From the NCBI GenBank assembly GCA_933822405.4, contig CAKOGP040002136.1:124001-188000 (forward strand): 64,000 nucleotides of DNA. Direction: 5' to 3'. This DNA comes from Cylindrotheca closterium (Eukaryota > Bacillariophyta > Bacillariophyceae > Bacillariales > Bacillariaceae). This document shows positions 19,986-31,612 of the stretch, piece by piece (position 1 is the stretch's first letter; each line of letters begins with the position of its first letter). Made by a program: the position numbers and the translations under genes. The notes beneath the pieces are model-generated. The model ran no database searches and had not been told where the DNA came from. It saw nothing but the letters and a program-made list of their open reading frames with translations.

Positions 19986-21094
19986 ATGACCAAAGTTGTT
20001 TCCTTTCGTGGAAAATCTGCTCCTCCCGGCACAATTCCCAAAGTCAAGAGAGCGAGCACTGTCATTGGATCGGAATTGCCAGCTATCAAACTCAACATTG
20101 TTGCCGAACGATGGAGATTCTATGCTTACATTGCCTTTTGGAGCATGTGCATTCTTGCAATCGCTTTGTCCAAGATCTTTGTGGCACCCATTCTTGCCGC
20201 TGGACCAGAGGATGGATCCACCTGTGGTCCATTCAATCGAGTAAGTAAAAGCCATGCTGTGCAAAGGTGTTGCATTTTGATATATTTGCTATTATGCATC
20301 AATTCCTTCTCCTCTCTAACTCTTATCACAAAACTAATAACAATAGGATGCCCCTGAGTTTGGAGTTGAGCTTGGACAAGGATTTGACATGACGACGGAA
20401 TCACATTTGCAGCAAATCTTTGGGTATAACAATATCTGCGTCAACTGGGATTACAGGTCAGTCTGACACTGCTGCGACTCATCATTCGGGAAAAACTGCA
20501 ATCGGGCACGTGGTCCTCGATCGTCTGGGTCCTTTGTCTTCTGATTTTATTGCCACCACGTTGTCGAACCGTCGTGGCGAACTCGACCTTTGGTTTTGGA
20601 GGTTCTGCAAGGTCATTTTTCCAATCAACGTCTTCTTGTGTGCCCAATTTCGCATGATCTTTGTCTGCATTGCCTACGAAAATGTCCAACAACATACGGC
20701 TGGCTTTTTAGGATTGCAAATGGCCTTGATTTTGGTCAGCATTCAAAATGCTGGCTATGTGTGGGACACCGACATCGCCTATGATATTGGGATCTTTGGA
20801 GATACGGTCGAAAAGAAACGACGTGGCACTCGCATTGCTGTGGTCGTGTACATTATTTGTACTGTCATCATTTCCATTGTCAAGGTCAGTGCGACCGCAA
20901 ATCTCGTTTTAAGTGGGGAGGCCGCTCCATGGACCATGAAGGAAAGCTTCATTTCGGGAGCCATAGTGGGGCAATTGGTGGATTGGATATGGATGGTATT
21001 TAATGCGGTCCTTCCACTCTTCATTAGCTTTTACCGGTCTCGACATGAACAACCATTGGAAATTACCATTACGCAAGATCAGTTCTATGGATGA
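19986..21094 (+). CDS. Multi-pass membrane protein, 285 residues, three exons
   Basis: Exons are 19986-20240, 20347-20456 and 20602-21094. Introns are 106 bp (GTAAGT...ATAG) and 145 bp (GTCAGT...GGAG); the second is required because the exon 2 frame otherwise stops and exon 3 lies in another frame, and the join makes a continuous Arg codon. The start is taken at MTKVVSFRGK because the upstream frame has no better signal. Predicted membrane segments: one near residues 48-72 in exon 1, then about four in exon 3, including two long hydrophobic helices near VVYIICTVIISIV and LVDWIWMVFNAVLP. I recognise no family. It shares the promoter region with adhE. Confidence 0.72.
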
Positions 21095-21473
21095 TGACGA
21101 CGAGACTGCAACTGCAACAGAAAAAACTCCACTTTCGAACAGAGTCGTTTGAAACAAACTGGTATGTATCATTAGATGATTTTGCCGGAGGAAGAACAAT
21201 ATAACGCAAAAAATCAAGCTGCCTTTATTGCACCACTCTAGTAGCTACAGTATCTGCTGCCCTCCCACAGCGTGGAGACCCGCCCAGCAGATCCCACCTC
21301 GCGCGAGATCGCGTGATTTGTAACACGTGTCCGGTACTGTGCGACACCATCATCATCGCAATCTATTATAGCTCCCATTCATATGAATATGTGCTGCATT
21401 CATTCAACATGAAACAAAGCATGAGGACGGGTCCCATACACGTCTACATAGCAAAAGAAATATCCTAGTCACA
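21095..21473. other. Spacer before the methyltransferase gene
   Basis: 379 bp holding the 3' flank of the membrane-protein gene and the promoter of the next gene. It contains CGCGCGAGATCGCG near 21300 and CACGTG-like ACACGTGT near 21322. No gene is visible. Confidence 0.4.
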
Positions 21474-22769
21474 ATGTCCTTCCTTGTATCAGCATCTCGC
21501 TCTTGTCGTCGGAGAGAAAGATTGGATATTTATTCAAGCAATATATTAGGCCGAGCCTTCTCGTCGGAATCCAGCGAAACAGCCTCCAATAAAGGATCTC
21601 AAGTCATGCAAGCGTCCTACCAAGAGTACTCCGAAGCCCAGTATTCAGCCCATATTGGCTGTCAAGATATGCTTCTACAATCGATTCAGCGATGGGGTCA
21701 ACGCATTAAGATGGAAGACAAACTGTTGATAAATTCTCATCAAGATTTTGCCAGGCGACGAAGAATGGCCGATTTGGGTTCTGCCGATGGATCAAATTCT
21801 ATTCAAACCTTGTCCGTCGTGATGGAATCACTCACCGAATACCGTGATGTGCCGTTTCATCCTTTGGACATTGTGCTGGAAGAGCATCCCGAAAGTGATG
21901 AGAATCACCTGAATGAAACCTTGAGCCACCATCAGCAACTCTTTGAGAAACACAACGCTCGGTACAAGACACTCATGAAGTCCTTTTATGAGCCCTTATT
22001 CCCACCCAATTCGATGGACTTTATAATGTCACATCTTTCTCTCCATTGGTTGGATACGGCTGACACGCAGCATGATGCTTCCCATTGGAAGGCTTTGCAC
22101 CGAAAACTTGGCCAATTGAAGGGCGAGAAGGACGAGGCTTCTGATGAAAAAGACTTTGTATTTGTAAATGAAAAATATGCTCCTCTTTTGTTGCAGGATG
22201 TTTGGAGAGAGGAACTAGCCATGAGGCACCTAGCCAACTTTCTCATGCTACGAGCGACCGAGCTCCGTCCTGGTGCCGAACTGTTTATGATGATGGTCGG
22301 TGAAGGCCACGCATTTGTCTGCCCTCCAAACGATAACTCCTCCTCCCTACTGACAATTGCAATGAAAAAGTGCATTGAAGATGGGACTGTTCGGGAGGAG
22401 GTTCTGACAAATGCATTCGTTCCATACTATTTGAGAAACGTAACGGACATTTACGATGCGGTGAACCTAATGAATAACAAGGTGGATCCCAACAATGGAC
22501 CCTTCTTGGAAGTTGTTGATGCTCAATATTACGCAGCCAATACAGGAGTCGACATTGATCGAGCGTGTGAGCTCTTTTGGTCAATTCACGGAGGGGCAGT
22601 CACTGGATTTGGGAATGCAACGAATGAGGAATGTGTGGCTATAAGGTCTGCCTTGGCTCTTGAATTCAAGACGGCATATAGCTCAGAAGAAGGAATCATA
22701 GGAAAGTTTGTGGCATGTGTATTGAGACGGAGAACTCGAAAGCCGTGGTCACTAGGTCCAGAGATGTGA
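21474..22769 (+). CDS. SABATH-type SAM-dependent carboxyl methyltransferase, likely mitochondrial
   Basis: A 431-residue single-exon protein. SABATH enzymes (Pfam Methyltransf_7) transfer methyl from S-adenosylmethionine to carboxyl groups of small acids. Signatures seen: MQASYQEYSEAQY near residue 43, the SAM loop ADLGSADGSNS (about 98), the region MDFIMSHLSLHWL (about 187) that matches the substrate-site SLHWL of the family, and the helix with DVWREELAMRHLANFLMLRATEL leading into a hydrophobic strand. The first 35 residues are Ser/Arg-rich and end GRAFSSES, typical of a mitochondrial presequence. Length fits family members plus a transit peptide. The substrate cannot be predicted. A decayed copy of its 5' third lies at 15717 on the same strand. 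Confidence 0.82.
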   Translation: MSFLVSASRSCRRRERLDIYSSNILGRAFSSESSETASNKGSQVMQASYQEYSEAQYSAHIGCQDMLLQSIQRWGQRIKMEDKLLINSHQDFARRRRMADLGSADGSNSIQTLSVVMESLTEYRDVPFHPLDIVLEEHPESDENHLNETLSHHQQLFEKHNARYKTLMKSFYEPLFPPNSMDFIMSHLSLHWLDTADTQHDASHWKALHRKLGQLKGEKDEASDEKDFVFVNEKYAPLLLQDVWREELAMRHLANFLMLRATELRPGAELFMMMVGEGHAFVCPPNDNSSSLLTIAMKKCIEDGTVREEVLTNAFVPYYLRNVTDIYDAVNLMNNKVDPNNGPFLEVVDAQYYAANTGVDIDRACELFWSIHGGAVTGFGNATNEECVAIRSALALEFKTAYSSEEGIIGKFVACVLRRRTRKPWSLGPEM

Positions 22770-23413
22770 TAACAAAAGTCATTACCAATTCAGATCACTT
22801 GCACCTTAGAACTACTGTACCTTAGTTTTGTTCAAGGCAGGTAGAAGCATAATACCTCGTTGCAATACCGCTAACCTGCAATCTGGCTGATGAGGTAACG
22901 CAGTACCATTATACTGCAACGTTATTGTTTTACCTTTGTGGCATTTTTTTGGCTCTTCACGGGACGAACCTTACTTGGAATTTAAATTACCAAGGTCTTA
23001 CTTTCACTGCGTGGCCTATGAGGTACCGGTACACGTGCACCGCTTTTATCTTGAACCGTACAGTGCCGGACTGACTCACGCACTTCCGCTTTTTTTGGAC
23101 GAAAAAGAAATGACGAATATATATTGTATATTGTCCCATAGATCTTTTGGGGTCATAAATGACTACAGAACAATTATGAGTATTGGATTTTTCATTATCA
23201 AAAAATATATTTGATATACCATATGTGACCGTGTCGGAAATCGGAACGAATGGTACCTGGTACGTGTACCAGGCAGGGCGCAGGGGTACGAATACCCGGT
23301 TCCAAGCAGAATTCGATTACGCATACTCGTACCGCGTATTATCGGTAACATAATAATATGCATTCGTCGCCATCATCATCCCGTCAACGACGCATATTCT
23401 CTCAACATCATTG
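22770..23413. other. Intergenic spacer
   Basis: 644 bp without a convincing gene. It contains several GGTACC/GTACC-rich stretches (23020-23045 and 23250-23290), including CCTGGTAC-GT-GTACCAGG near 23257, a small perfect hairpin. AT-rich near 23110-23220. Confidence 0.45.
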
Positions 23414-26400
23414 ATGACCATGGCAAGTTCTAGCCATCGATGGAGACTCTGCGGAAGAGCTGAAGAATACAAACAACTTGAGCAGTTCTATATAGAACGG
23501 AAGCATCATGATCTTGTTTTCATCACTGGCCCAAACGGATGTGGGAAAACCAGTCTGATTGCGAGTCTAAGATCACGAATATCAAAGGATTCAGGTTACC
23601 TACTGTATGGAGAGTTCCTGCCTGATTCCGCTCCTTATGAAGCCTTTGGCGAGATCTTTCAGGAGCTTGAAAAACAAATACGGCACCACCGAGACTCCAA
23701 ATCCATACTGAAGGACGTAAGACAGGCACTATCAAAAAGCGAGCTCAATACTGATCTCCTTCTTCAGGTGTTTCCCTCTCTGCGCTTTTTATTATCAAAG
23801 ATAAGACAAAAGCCTCTGACTAGTAGACGGCAACCACCGACTACGGTTCAAGATGCCTATCGGCAACGAAGTGATCTTCATCGAGATATCCTCCTGTTGT
23901 GTGAGGTAGTATCGTCCTGTTTCCCTGTGGTTATGGCGTTGGACAATGCAATGTGGGCTGACGATGATACGCTGAAGCTTCTGGAAAGCCTTCGCGATCG
24001 GCAAACCGTCAGAAACTTTCTTTGTGTGGTTATTTCTCGTGAGGGTATCGAGCGCCAGCTACAATCCAGCACAGAACAGGATATTGGTGTTAATGAACCT
24101 ATTTCACAATCGCCTCAGATTCACTTGGGTCGCCTAGACCGAAGTGGAATAGCAGAGATTGCGTGCAGTGTACTCGAAACTGGCACTCGACAGAAGTGTG
24201 CTGATGTAGTTGATCTCGTATATCGAGAAACTGGAGGAAACCCATATCATGCTAAAGAGATGATACAGTCTCTGGTGTCTGAAGGATATGCCCTAAAAAA
24301 TGAAAATGGCTACTGGACGGTACAGACATCGGGGGCAATGACTCTACCTCCATTGTATGATTTGATGCTGACGCCGTTCTATCATCTGCCAGCGCATCTG
24401 AAGGATGTTGCTCAGGTTGCTTCTGCGTTCGAGGGTCGAACCATTCATCACTCCATCTTGTCGGAGCTAGTGACCACCCTTCCAGCTGGCGAAGTAATGG
24501 AAGCCATTATACAAATAAAAGCTGCATTGGGTGTCACCCAGGATGCAACTGGGCGCTTCTTTTACTTTCCCTACGGTATGCAAAAGTTGATCTACGAAAA
24601 GTATTGCATTGCTGAAAGAAAGACAATGCATCAACACGCCTTGCGTTCACTATATCGTCACCTCTCATCGAACACTTTGGACGCCAATGTCTTTCTTGTT
24701 CTTCATCAATCGACCCGAAGTCAGTGGTTCCGATCAACAGTTCACCAAAAGATGGAGTTGGCTCGTCTTTGTCTCGTCGCAGCAAAAAGATCAATTTCCA
24801 GCCTCGCCTCGTCATCTGCAGAAAGATATATTCAGAAAGGCGTTTCGTGTCTCGCGGACGTTGAGGATCGATGGAGAATCGACTATGCGTTGACGCTGGA
24901 ATTGTGTACCCGCTCCACCGAAATCGAGTTTTCCAAGTCTAATATTGAAGAAGTCCATCGCCTGTACAAGGAAATCGCCCTGCACTCTCGTGAGCCCATC
25001 GATGTTGTTCCTGCTTGCAGGGTTCACATGCTGGCACTGGTGGAAGAAGAAATGGTTGACCGGGCGATCGACGTTGGATTGAAATGGATATTCCAAATTG
25101 GAGAATCGTCAGAGCAAAGCATTGACTTGAAAAAAACTTTAACAGATTTGATCAAAGCCAAAAAGCTCATCGTCTCCTCGCCAAATAGCGTAATCGATTC
25201 ATCTATCAGTGAAGATAACGACCCTCTAAAATTGCTCCGAAGCAGTGCGAGCAGTCTCCGGAGCAAGGAGAGCTGGGGAAAGAATTACGGTCGCTGCCTG
25301 AGCCTCTTCAACTGTCTCCTTGAAACCGAGTATGTACTTGGAAACTATGACAAAGCCAAAGATGTTATCAATATAGTTCTCCAAAACGCCCGTGAACCTC
25401 AAGACAAATGCTCTGCTCTCCACACAAAGATGCAATTGGTTGTGCAAGCATCGAATCGAAATCATGCTCTGGGTGCGGAAGAGTCAATCAAGATGCTGGC
25501 TTCCTTTGGGATTCGGATTCCCTTGAAGCCATCAACGAAAGATGTGATGATTGAAAAATTAAAGCTGCGTGCTGCGCTTGGTAGGAAAAAAATCTCATTT
25601 CTAGCAAGTATGCACGTGATGGAGCGCGACTGCATCATGAAGCTGGTTGACCAACTTTGCCACTTCGCTACCTCATCGCATGATGAGAATCTGACGGCCG
25701 TTGTTGCCCTGCGCGCCATGAGAATGTCACTCAAAAACGGAATCAGCAAGTACTTACCTCAAATTCTTATCTCTTATGCAGTTCCATTGCGACGCAATGG
25801 AAAGCTGGAAGATGCTTATATGCTTTCTTCATCTGTGGAAACGTTATTCAAAAGATTTCCTCAGGAAAACCCAAAATTTCAGCTACTGCTACAATCTGGT
25901 ACTTTGCATCTGAAGAAGCCTTTCCACAGTAGTGTGGATCATTTCGTCAATCTCTACGGTGTTGCTCTTGCGAATGGAAACATCGAATATGCATTGATCC
26001 TTGCAATGCATGTCCCGTTTCTTCATTATGCCAGTGGGTTGCCTCTTACAAAGCACTTTGAGTCTCAGCTTTCAATGTTCGAAGAAAAAGCAACACAACT
26101 TGAGCAGCCCATTTTCGTGGCTCTCTTCAACGGTTTTCACCAATTTTTGCACAACCTACAAGGGAATTGTTCCAATCCACTAGAGTTGAATGGTGAGGCT
26201 ATGAATGAAGCTGAAATTCTTGGCCATTTTGAGGGAAATAGTCGATCGATGACGCTGCGCGACTTCGGTGTATTGCGGCTGACACTGGCTTGCATCTTTG
26301 ACGATACAGGAACTATGATCGCGATGCTTGATAGGTTAAAATCCTATCCCCTTTTCGATGCCCCGATTGTCCGAGAGCATACTCGAATGACATACATGGG

Positions 26401-26886
26401 AATTGCGGCCCTCATCCTTGGGCGAACATCAAAGGATAAGGAATTCAAAAGGCTGGGGCAGAAAATCTTGAAGGTGAGTGTAGCTGCAGTCCAGTACAAT
26501 TTTGAGTGTTTGCAGTTTCTCACAATATTCCTTTGGTCTCTGTACAGACATTCAAGGAACTGAATGATATTGGAAGCAAAAACGCCCGACCCGTGTATCT
26601 GTGCCTACGTGCCATCGAAAAGCACACCATAAAGGCATACGAGAAGGCCATTCGAGAGTGCCGTTTTGAAAACATGCTTCATTTGGCAGCGATGATGAAC
26701 GAACAATGCGGGAAGATGCTCATGAAAGAACAAAGCTACGATTTGGGAATGGAATATCTGGGAGCAGCCTTATGGCTTTACAGGGACTGGGGTGCCGATG
26801 GCAAGGTCCAGCAAATGAAAGCTGCTTTTGATATGTCCGAGCCTTCGAGACACCGAACTGATTCCGAAACGTTGTCCGAGCACTAG
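23414..26886 (+). CDS. AAA/STAND-type ATPase with long helical repeat region
   Basis: Exons are 23414-26473 and 26548-26886 with a 74-bp GT-AG intron (phase 0); the product is about 1132 residues. The ATG at 23414 is used because the codon before it is TTG. Walker A is GPNGCGKT (about 39-46) and Walker B is VVMALDNAMWADD (about 172-184), followed by sensor-like and winged-helix-like sequence. This is the order of the AAA_16 / MalT-like STAND NTPases. Residues about 450-1130 are helical with Ala/Leu periodicity typical of TPR-like arrays, as in bacterial and stramenopile signalling ATPases. No cyclase, kinase or DNA-binding domain is evident. It probably acts as an ATP-driven switch; the ligand is unknown. 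It converges on the glutamate dehydrogenase gene with only 111 bp between stops. Confidence 0.8.
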
Positions 26887-26997
26887 AGCAGCAGCGGTAT
26901 GTCCACTTTGAGCGTTGAACAATGCGCTAGAACGATATCTATAGATTCTTCTTCTTCATTTATTATTATTGTCTAGTTGTTAGTTATATTGGATCCT

Positions 26998-29900
26998 TCA
27001 CGCAAAGTTCAATGCTGTTCGGGCACCACCAGCGTCAAGAAGGCGAAGAATTTCTTGCTTCTTTTCATCCGGCATATCGACGTCACGAAGGGAATCCATC
27101 AGCAGAGCAACTTCTTTCTCTTTGCGGATATACTTCAACGCAACACTTGCCAATTTTTCCTTTGGCTGTGCATCAATGAATTTGGTGCCTTCTTTGTACA
27201 CCATCTTGGATGCCAATGACGATGCTATCGCATTCTTGATGTATTGCTCTGGCACCTTTTGTTCTACTTCATCAAACGCCAAATCTGCAATTGTTTTTGG
27301 GAGATGGGCACGGAAGAGCGGAAGAAGCTGATCACGATCATCCTCTGAAAGTGTGTCCAATGCCGCAGACAATGCATCAGTAGCGGTGTTGATAGAATTA
27401 CTGATAATCTTGCTCACTTCTGGCAAAGGTGCACCGTACACGTCGCCTTCCCTAAACAGTAGCTCTGCCTCCAGTTTTGCTAGGTTTCGAAGTTTCGACA
27501 GCACTTCTTCGACAATCTGTTTCTTGTTTGCATAGAATGTCTCCTCGCTCAAAAGCATCGCAGAAATGATCTCATACGAAGAAGTAATGACACCTCCCTT
27601 ATTTGCGGAAGAATCCTTGACAATGACAACGCCTGCGTCTTCGTAGAGAGCCTTGCGGGCAGCTTCCGTCGTAAAGAGGTTGGCACCTTCTACAATGAGT
27701 CGCGACGATGGTTTTCCAGTTCCGGGGATTAGGAATTGCTTGTAGTTGGAAATGTCAATAGTATTGGGACGTCCGCCACAAGGGAGGAAAGCATCGGCAA
27801 CAATGCGATTGTGCATTGAGTTTCGAGCCTTTACGCCCTGTTCGGAATCAACCAAGTGAAGGTCACCTTCCTCGCTGAGCTTCTTGGCATTAAAGTTTGC
27901 AATCGGAAGTACTTCATCCACAAGGCGAACTAATTCCGCGTGATCGAGTCCATTTGGGTCTTCCGCGCAACCAGAGTGATCGGCGACGCCGAGAATCTTG
28001 ACACATTCGCCATATTCTCGGATCAGAATCTTGATCTCGTTTCCACCAACGTCGCCATCTGGACCACCAGTAAGCTTGACGGAGAATGAATCCTTGGTAG
28101 GATCAATCCCAAGTGTTCGTCTCAAGGCCACATCCAAGTAGACGTTCACCCCCTCACTTGTCACTCCAAATTCCTTGTGATTGATTCCAGCCTTGGGCTT
28201 ACTGGACATGAATGCAGCGGGAGTCGCGTATCCTCTTCTTCCAGCTTGTTGGATGATCCAATTGATATCTTCTGGAATAACTTGTTCATCTGGTCCCAAG
28301 TACAAGACTTCCTTCTTGCCCCAGTAGTCCACAATGTTGGTCCTTGTTTCTTCCGTATCCACTACAAGATCCAAAACGGTATCCGTAAAGGCCTTGACAC
28401 TCTTGCGCATGACAAAGTTCTTCGAGTGCGCGGTCAAATTGAGGTTGTTGGTATCAATGAGGCAAACGGCCTTGCTTCCACCTTCAGGAATGTCCTTGTT
28501 TTTCAATTGTTGAGCTGTAAGTAGGGAGGGTGCAATGGGGGAAGAATGAATGTGTTAGTAATTGGATCGACTGATTGAATTCGATAATGATAACAATACA
28601 AAGAATAAATACAAATAATAACAAATGCACAGATACACTCTTACCAAATGCCAAACCATAGGCCTCATCAAATTGTCGTGCAGATTCCAAAGCATATTGT
28701 TCGACGGTCGCGGGAGTGACCAACCGCATACCTCCACGGGCAATGTCCCGGAATCGAACATGGTACCCATTGAATCGACGTCCATGCACAAACAAGATTC
28801 CATAGGGAACTTCTTCGTAAATCTTGTCCTCTGTAGGATTGGGTTCCATGATGCTGGGATCCAACCGAAAGCCAAGCGCATAACGGTTTTGCATGTACAC
28901 GTTGGTCTTGTAGGTATGTTTGACAATGTCGAGCATCTTGTTCAACAATTGAATCTTGACGGAATTCTCAACATCCGATTCAATTCCAGTTTGAATTTCT
29001 TGAATGCGAGCGGCCAAGGCAACATCGTCCGAACAGCGTTGTGTTTCATCGGGATGGAACCGATCCAAAAACAAATCGGCAATCTTACTTGCATGGGCAA
29101 TGGTTCTTCGATGGGTCATCATTTCCATGATATTTCCCTTGGAATAGACCAATGGATTTTCCTTGGCAAAGATGGAATGCATGAGGGAACACATTCCCGT
29201 AATGATTTCACCTCGTTTGACTCCCAACCATGGGTAGGTATCAAAGATCAGGTCCATGGTGGTATTGTCAAGCCACTTGGATCGTTTGATTTCTTGGCAC
29301 AAATGTTCCGTGTCCATTCCTGCTTCATCTGGTTGTTCCACCAATAGTCGAAGCAAGGTGACACTGCCATTGTCCCCATCGTCAATGACATCTAGTCGTG
29401 CTCGCTTGACATCAAAGTTTTGGACGTATAGCAATCGGCAGGTATGTTGGAGGGCGACTTGAGGAATCGTATTGGCCACGGCCACATCGACCCAATAATG
29501 CTTCTTTCCTTCGTGTGCGGCGTCTTCGATACTGACTTCACATCCTTCCGTGCCACTGACTTGTTCAAACAACAGTCGTTGCTGCAAGAATCGTGTTGGC
29601 ATTCTCGAAATGATGTTCAAGTAATTGTCGCTGCACTTTTGCAAGTACTGCAAGAGGGCATCCTGTTCAAAAATGGGATTGGGTGCAATGTTAGTGGAAG
29701 AGGTCCCCGCTTGGACTTGTGCCGCCAATTCCAAAATGTCGTGCATGGCCGGACTGTCAATGGGCCGTGCCTCGTGAAATTGTTTGTTCCCGTACACAAA
29801 CATGTTGAGGGACATGCTGTCATCGAGCGCCGAAAAGGCATGCAACCGGCTCAATGGCTTTTCTTCGTCAAAGGGCAATTCGTCGACCATGCTCAACAAA

Positions 29901-30544
29901 GTACCGGGTTGGGTTCCGGGTCGAATAAAGGTATAAATGACTCGACCATCGTGCGAATGACTTTTGAGATTGAGGTACAAATCCATATTGGCATCTCGAA
30001 TGGACGCAATCGCCTTGATGTGATCCATGCGAAATTGTTCGGGCACTTGACGAAAATAAGAGGCTGGCATGTGTTCCAGAAACCAGGGAACCACATTTTG
30101 AATGGTGGAAGCCTGTTGCTGGGTGAGTTCGTAAATCATGGCATTTTGGGTGACCCGTTGGACATCCGCATTGCGTTCGGCCTGCCAGGCAGTGGCCGGG
30201 GCATTGTACAACTGTTGTGGATAGGTGTCACCAAGGGATCCATACGCACTTCCGGTACTGCCAGGAATGATGGTAGCAGCTGACATTGTTTTTTCATTGT
30301 TATTATTGTTGTGATTGTTATTATTATTGTTGTTCTTGTTGCTATCGTCGTCAGACGAAGAGGACAACCATCGGCAGGTCGTGGTGGCTGGCGTCGTCGT
30401 CGTGGTGGCTGGCGTCGTGGTCAACGACGACGACAACACCAACCGTGAGTGGGTGTTGCCAGTGGTGGGATGATTCCTCTTCCACAATGTGGAAGGGACA
30501 GCTCGTAGCAGCTGTCGCATGTGATGCTGTCGACTGGATAGCAT
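26998..30544 (-). CDS. NAD-specific glutamate dehydrogenase, large type, mitochondrial
   Basis: Oxidatively deaminates glutamate to 2-oxoglutarate and ammonium using NAD. Exons are 28645-30544 and 26998-28514, separated by a 130-bp GT-AG intron; splicing joins GLAF to AQQLKN in frame. The product is about 1138 residues, the size class of fungal GDH2 (about 115 kDa). The N-terminus (MLSSRQHHMRQLLRAV...) is Arg/Ser/Thr-rich and fits a mitochondrial presequence; an Asn run (about 70-88) separates it from the enzyme. Catalytic-domain landmarks are YHVRFRDIARGGMR, GGSKAVCLI, YLGPDEQVIPEDINW, the Rossmann-like GGPDGDVGGNE and PCGGRPNT. A catabolic role in nitrogen release from amino acids is inferred from the family. 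Confidence 0.95.
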
Positions 30545-31612
30545 CTAATATTGGGTTTGCGAGCGTGAGAGTGGTTGAGAATTTGTTGATTTCGGTTTTA
30601 TGTGCCGATGCTGATGATTATTGTCGTATGAAAAAAAAAAGCCTGGTGTCACATCGCGGTACTGTATGTGGTCAATCGATCAATCGTGAATATAAAATTC
30701 CCCGGCATTCTATGACAGACCTCTTCCCATTTTTGATCGCTGGAAAATAAAAATTTAGCCAAATCCAAAGATAAGGACCAATCACAATGCAGTGATTCGT
30801 CCGATCAAGTCAAATTCAAAATTGTTGCGTGGTGGGAGTTGTGCAGCGTTCGTATTGGCTGACAACAAACCCATCAAACCAGATGAATGAATCATATAAA
30901 AGGGTGTGAGGAACAACGACGCAAGTACAACAACGGCAGCATAAATGCAAATGCAAATTATGTTTTGAACACACAAGTAGTAGATTGGATGGATGAATCA
31001 ATCATTCAATCAATCAATCATATTCACCATCGCCATAGTGAGTGAGTGAGTGAGTGATTGAGTGATTGCATCAACAAGGGGAAGCAACGAGTACTAGAGG
31101 AGGATTTGGAACTAGCATCACTGACGTCAATATGTCTCGGAATCAATCATCCTTATCATCCTCATCATCATCACCACCATTGCCATCCAAAATTGTGGAA
31201 CTGAAATTGGGTGGTGAGAGAAGATTTTCTGCGTATAATAACAAACAGACATGCAACAATCAGACAGTCCATTATCTGGAAAGAGGAATGTCATCATTTT
31301 AATTTCTGCTGAAGTGCAGCAAGATGAATGATGATGCCATGGGCAGGTCTGGGGATCTTTGCGAATTCGTCATAAAAGTCGAAATTCTATATCGATAGCA
31401 AGCAATAATCTTTCCAAAATGACTGAGCAAGATCATCAGCGTCATCGACTGAGAAGTGTTGGGTATCGGAACCTAGAGGTGATGATTCGTTCATTCATTC
31501 ATCATGATTTCTAAAAGATAGGATTAGGGTTAGGATAGATATATTTTATATTATAGTAGGTGGTATGATACTGTATACGAGTATATTCATAAAATTGGTT
31601 GCATGCGGTTGT
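30545..31612. other. Long spacer, low complexity
   Basis: 1.07 kb between the glutamate dehydrogenase start and the armadillo-like gene end. It holds tetranucleotide runs (ATCA near 30990-31020, GTGA near 31038-31060) and a possible small plus-strand frame from 31132 (56 codons, Ser-rich) that I do not call. A single TTAGGGTTAGG near 31525 is too short to be a telomere relic. Confidence 0.45.

Noticed and set aside
23250..23290. Palindromic GTACC-rich stretch as a regulatory site
   Set aside because: Only 8-bp arms in a spacer with several similar GTACC runs; no evidence beyond composition.
31132..31302. Small Ser-rich frame whose end (KIVELKLGGERRF) faintly resembles the start of a BTB/T1 domain
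   Set aside because: Only one weak strand matches, the frame stops at once and no downstream exon is visible.
31517..31532. Telomere-like TTAGGGTTAGG
   Set aside because: Fewer than two full units in an AT-rich spacer; too short to argue for an interstitial telomere.
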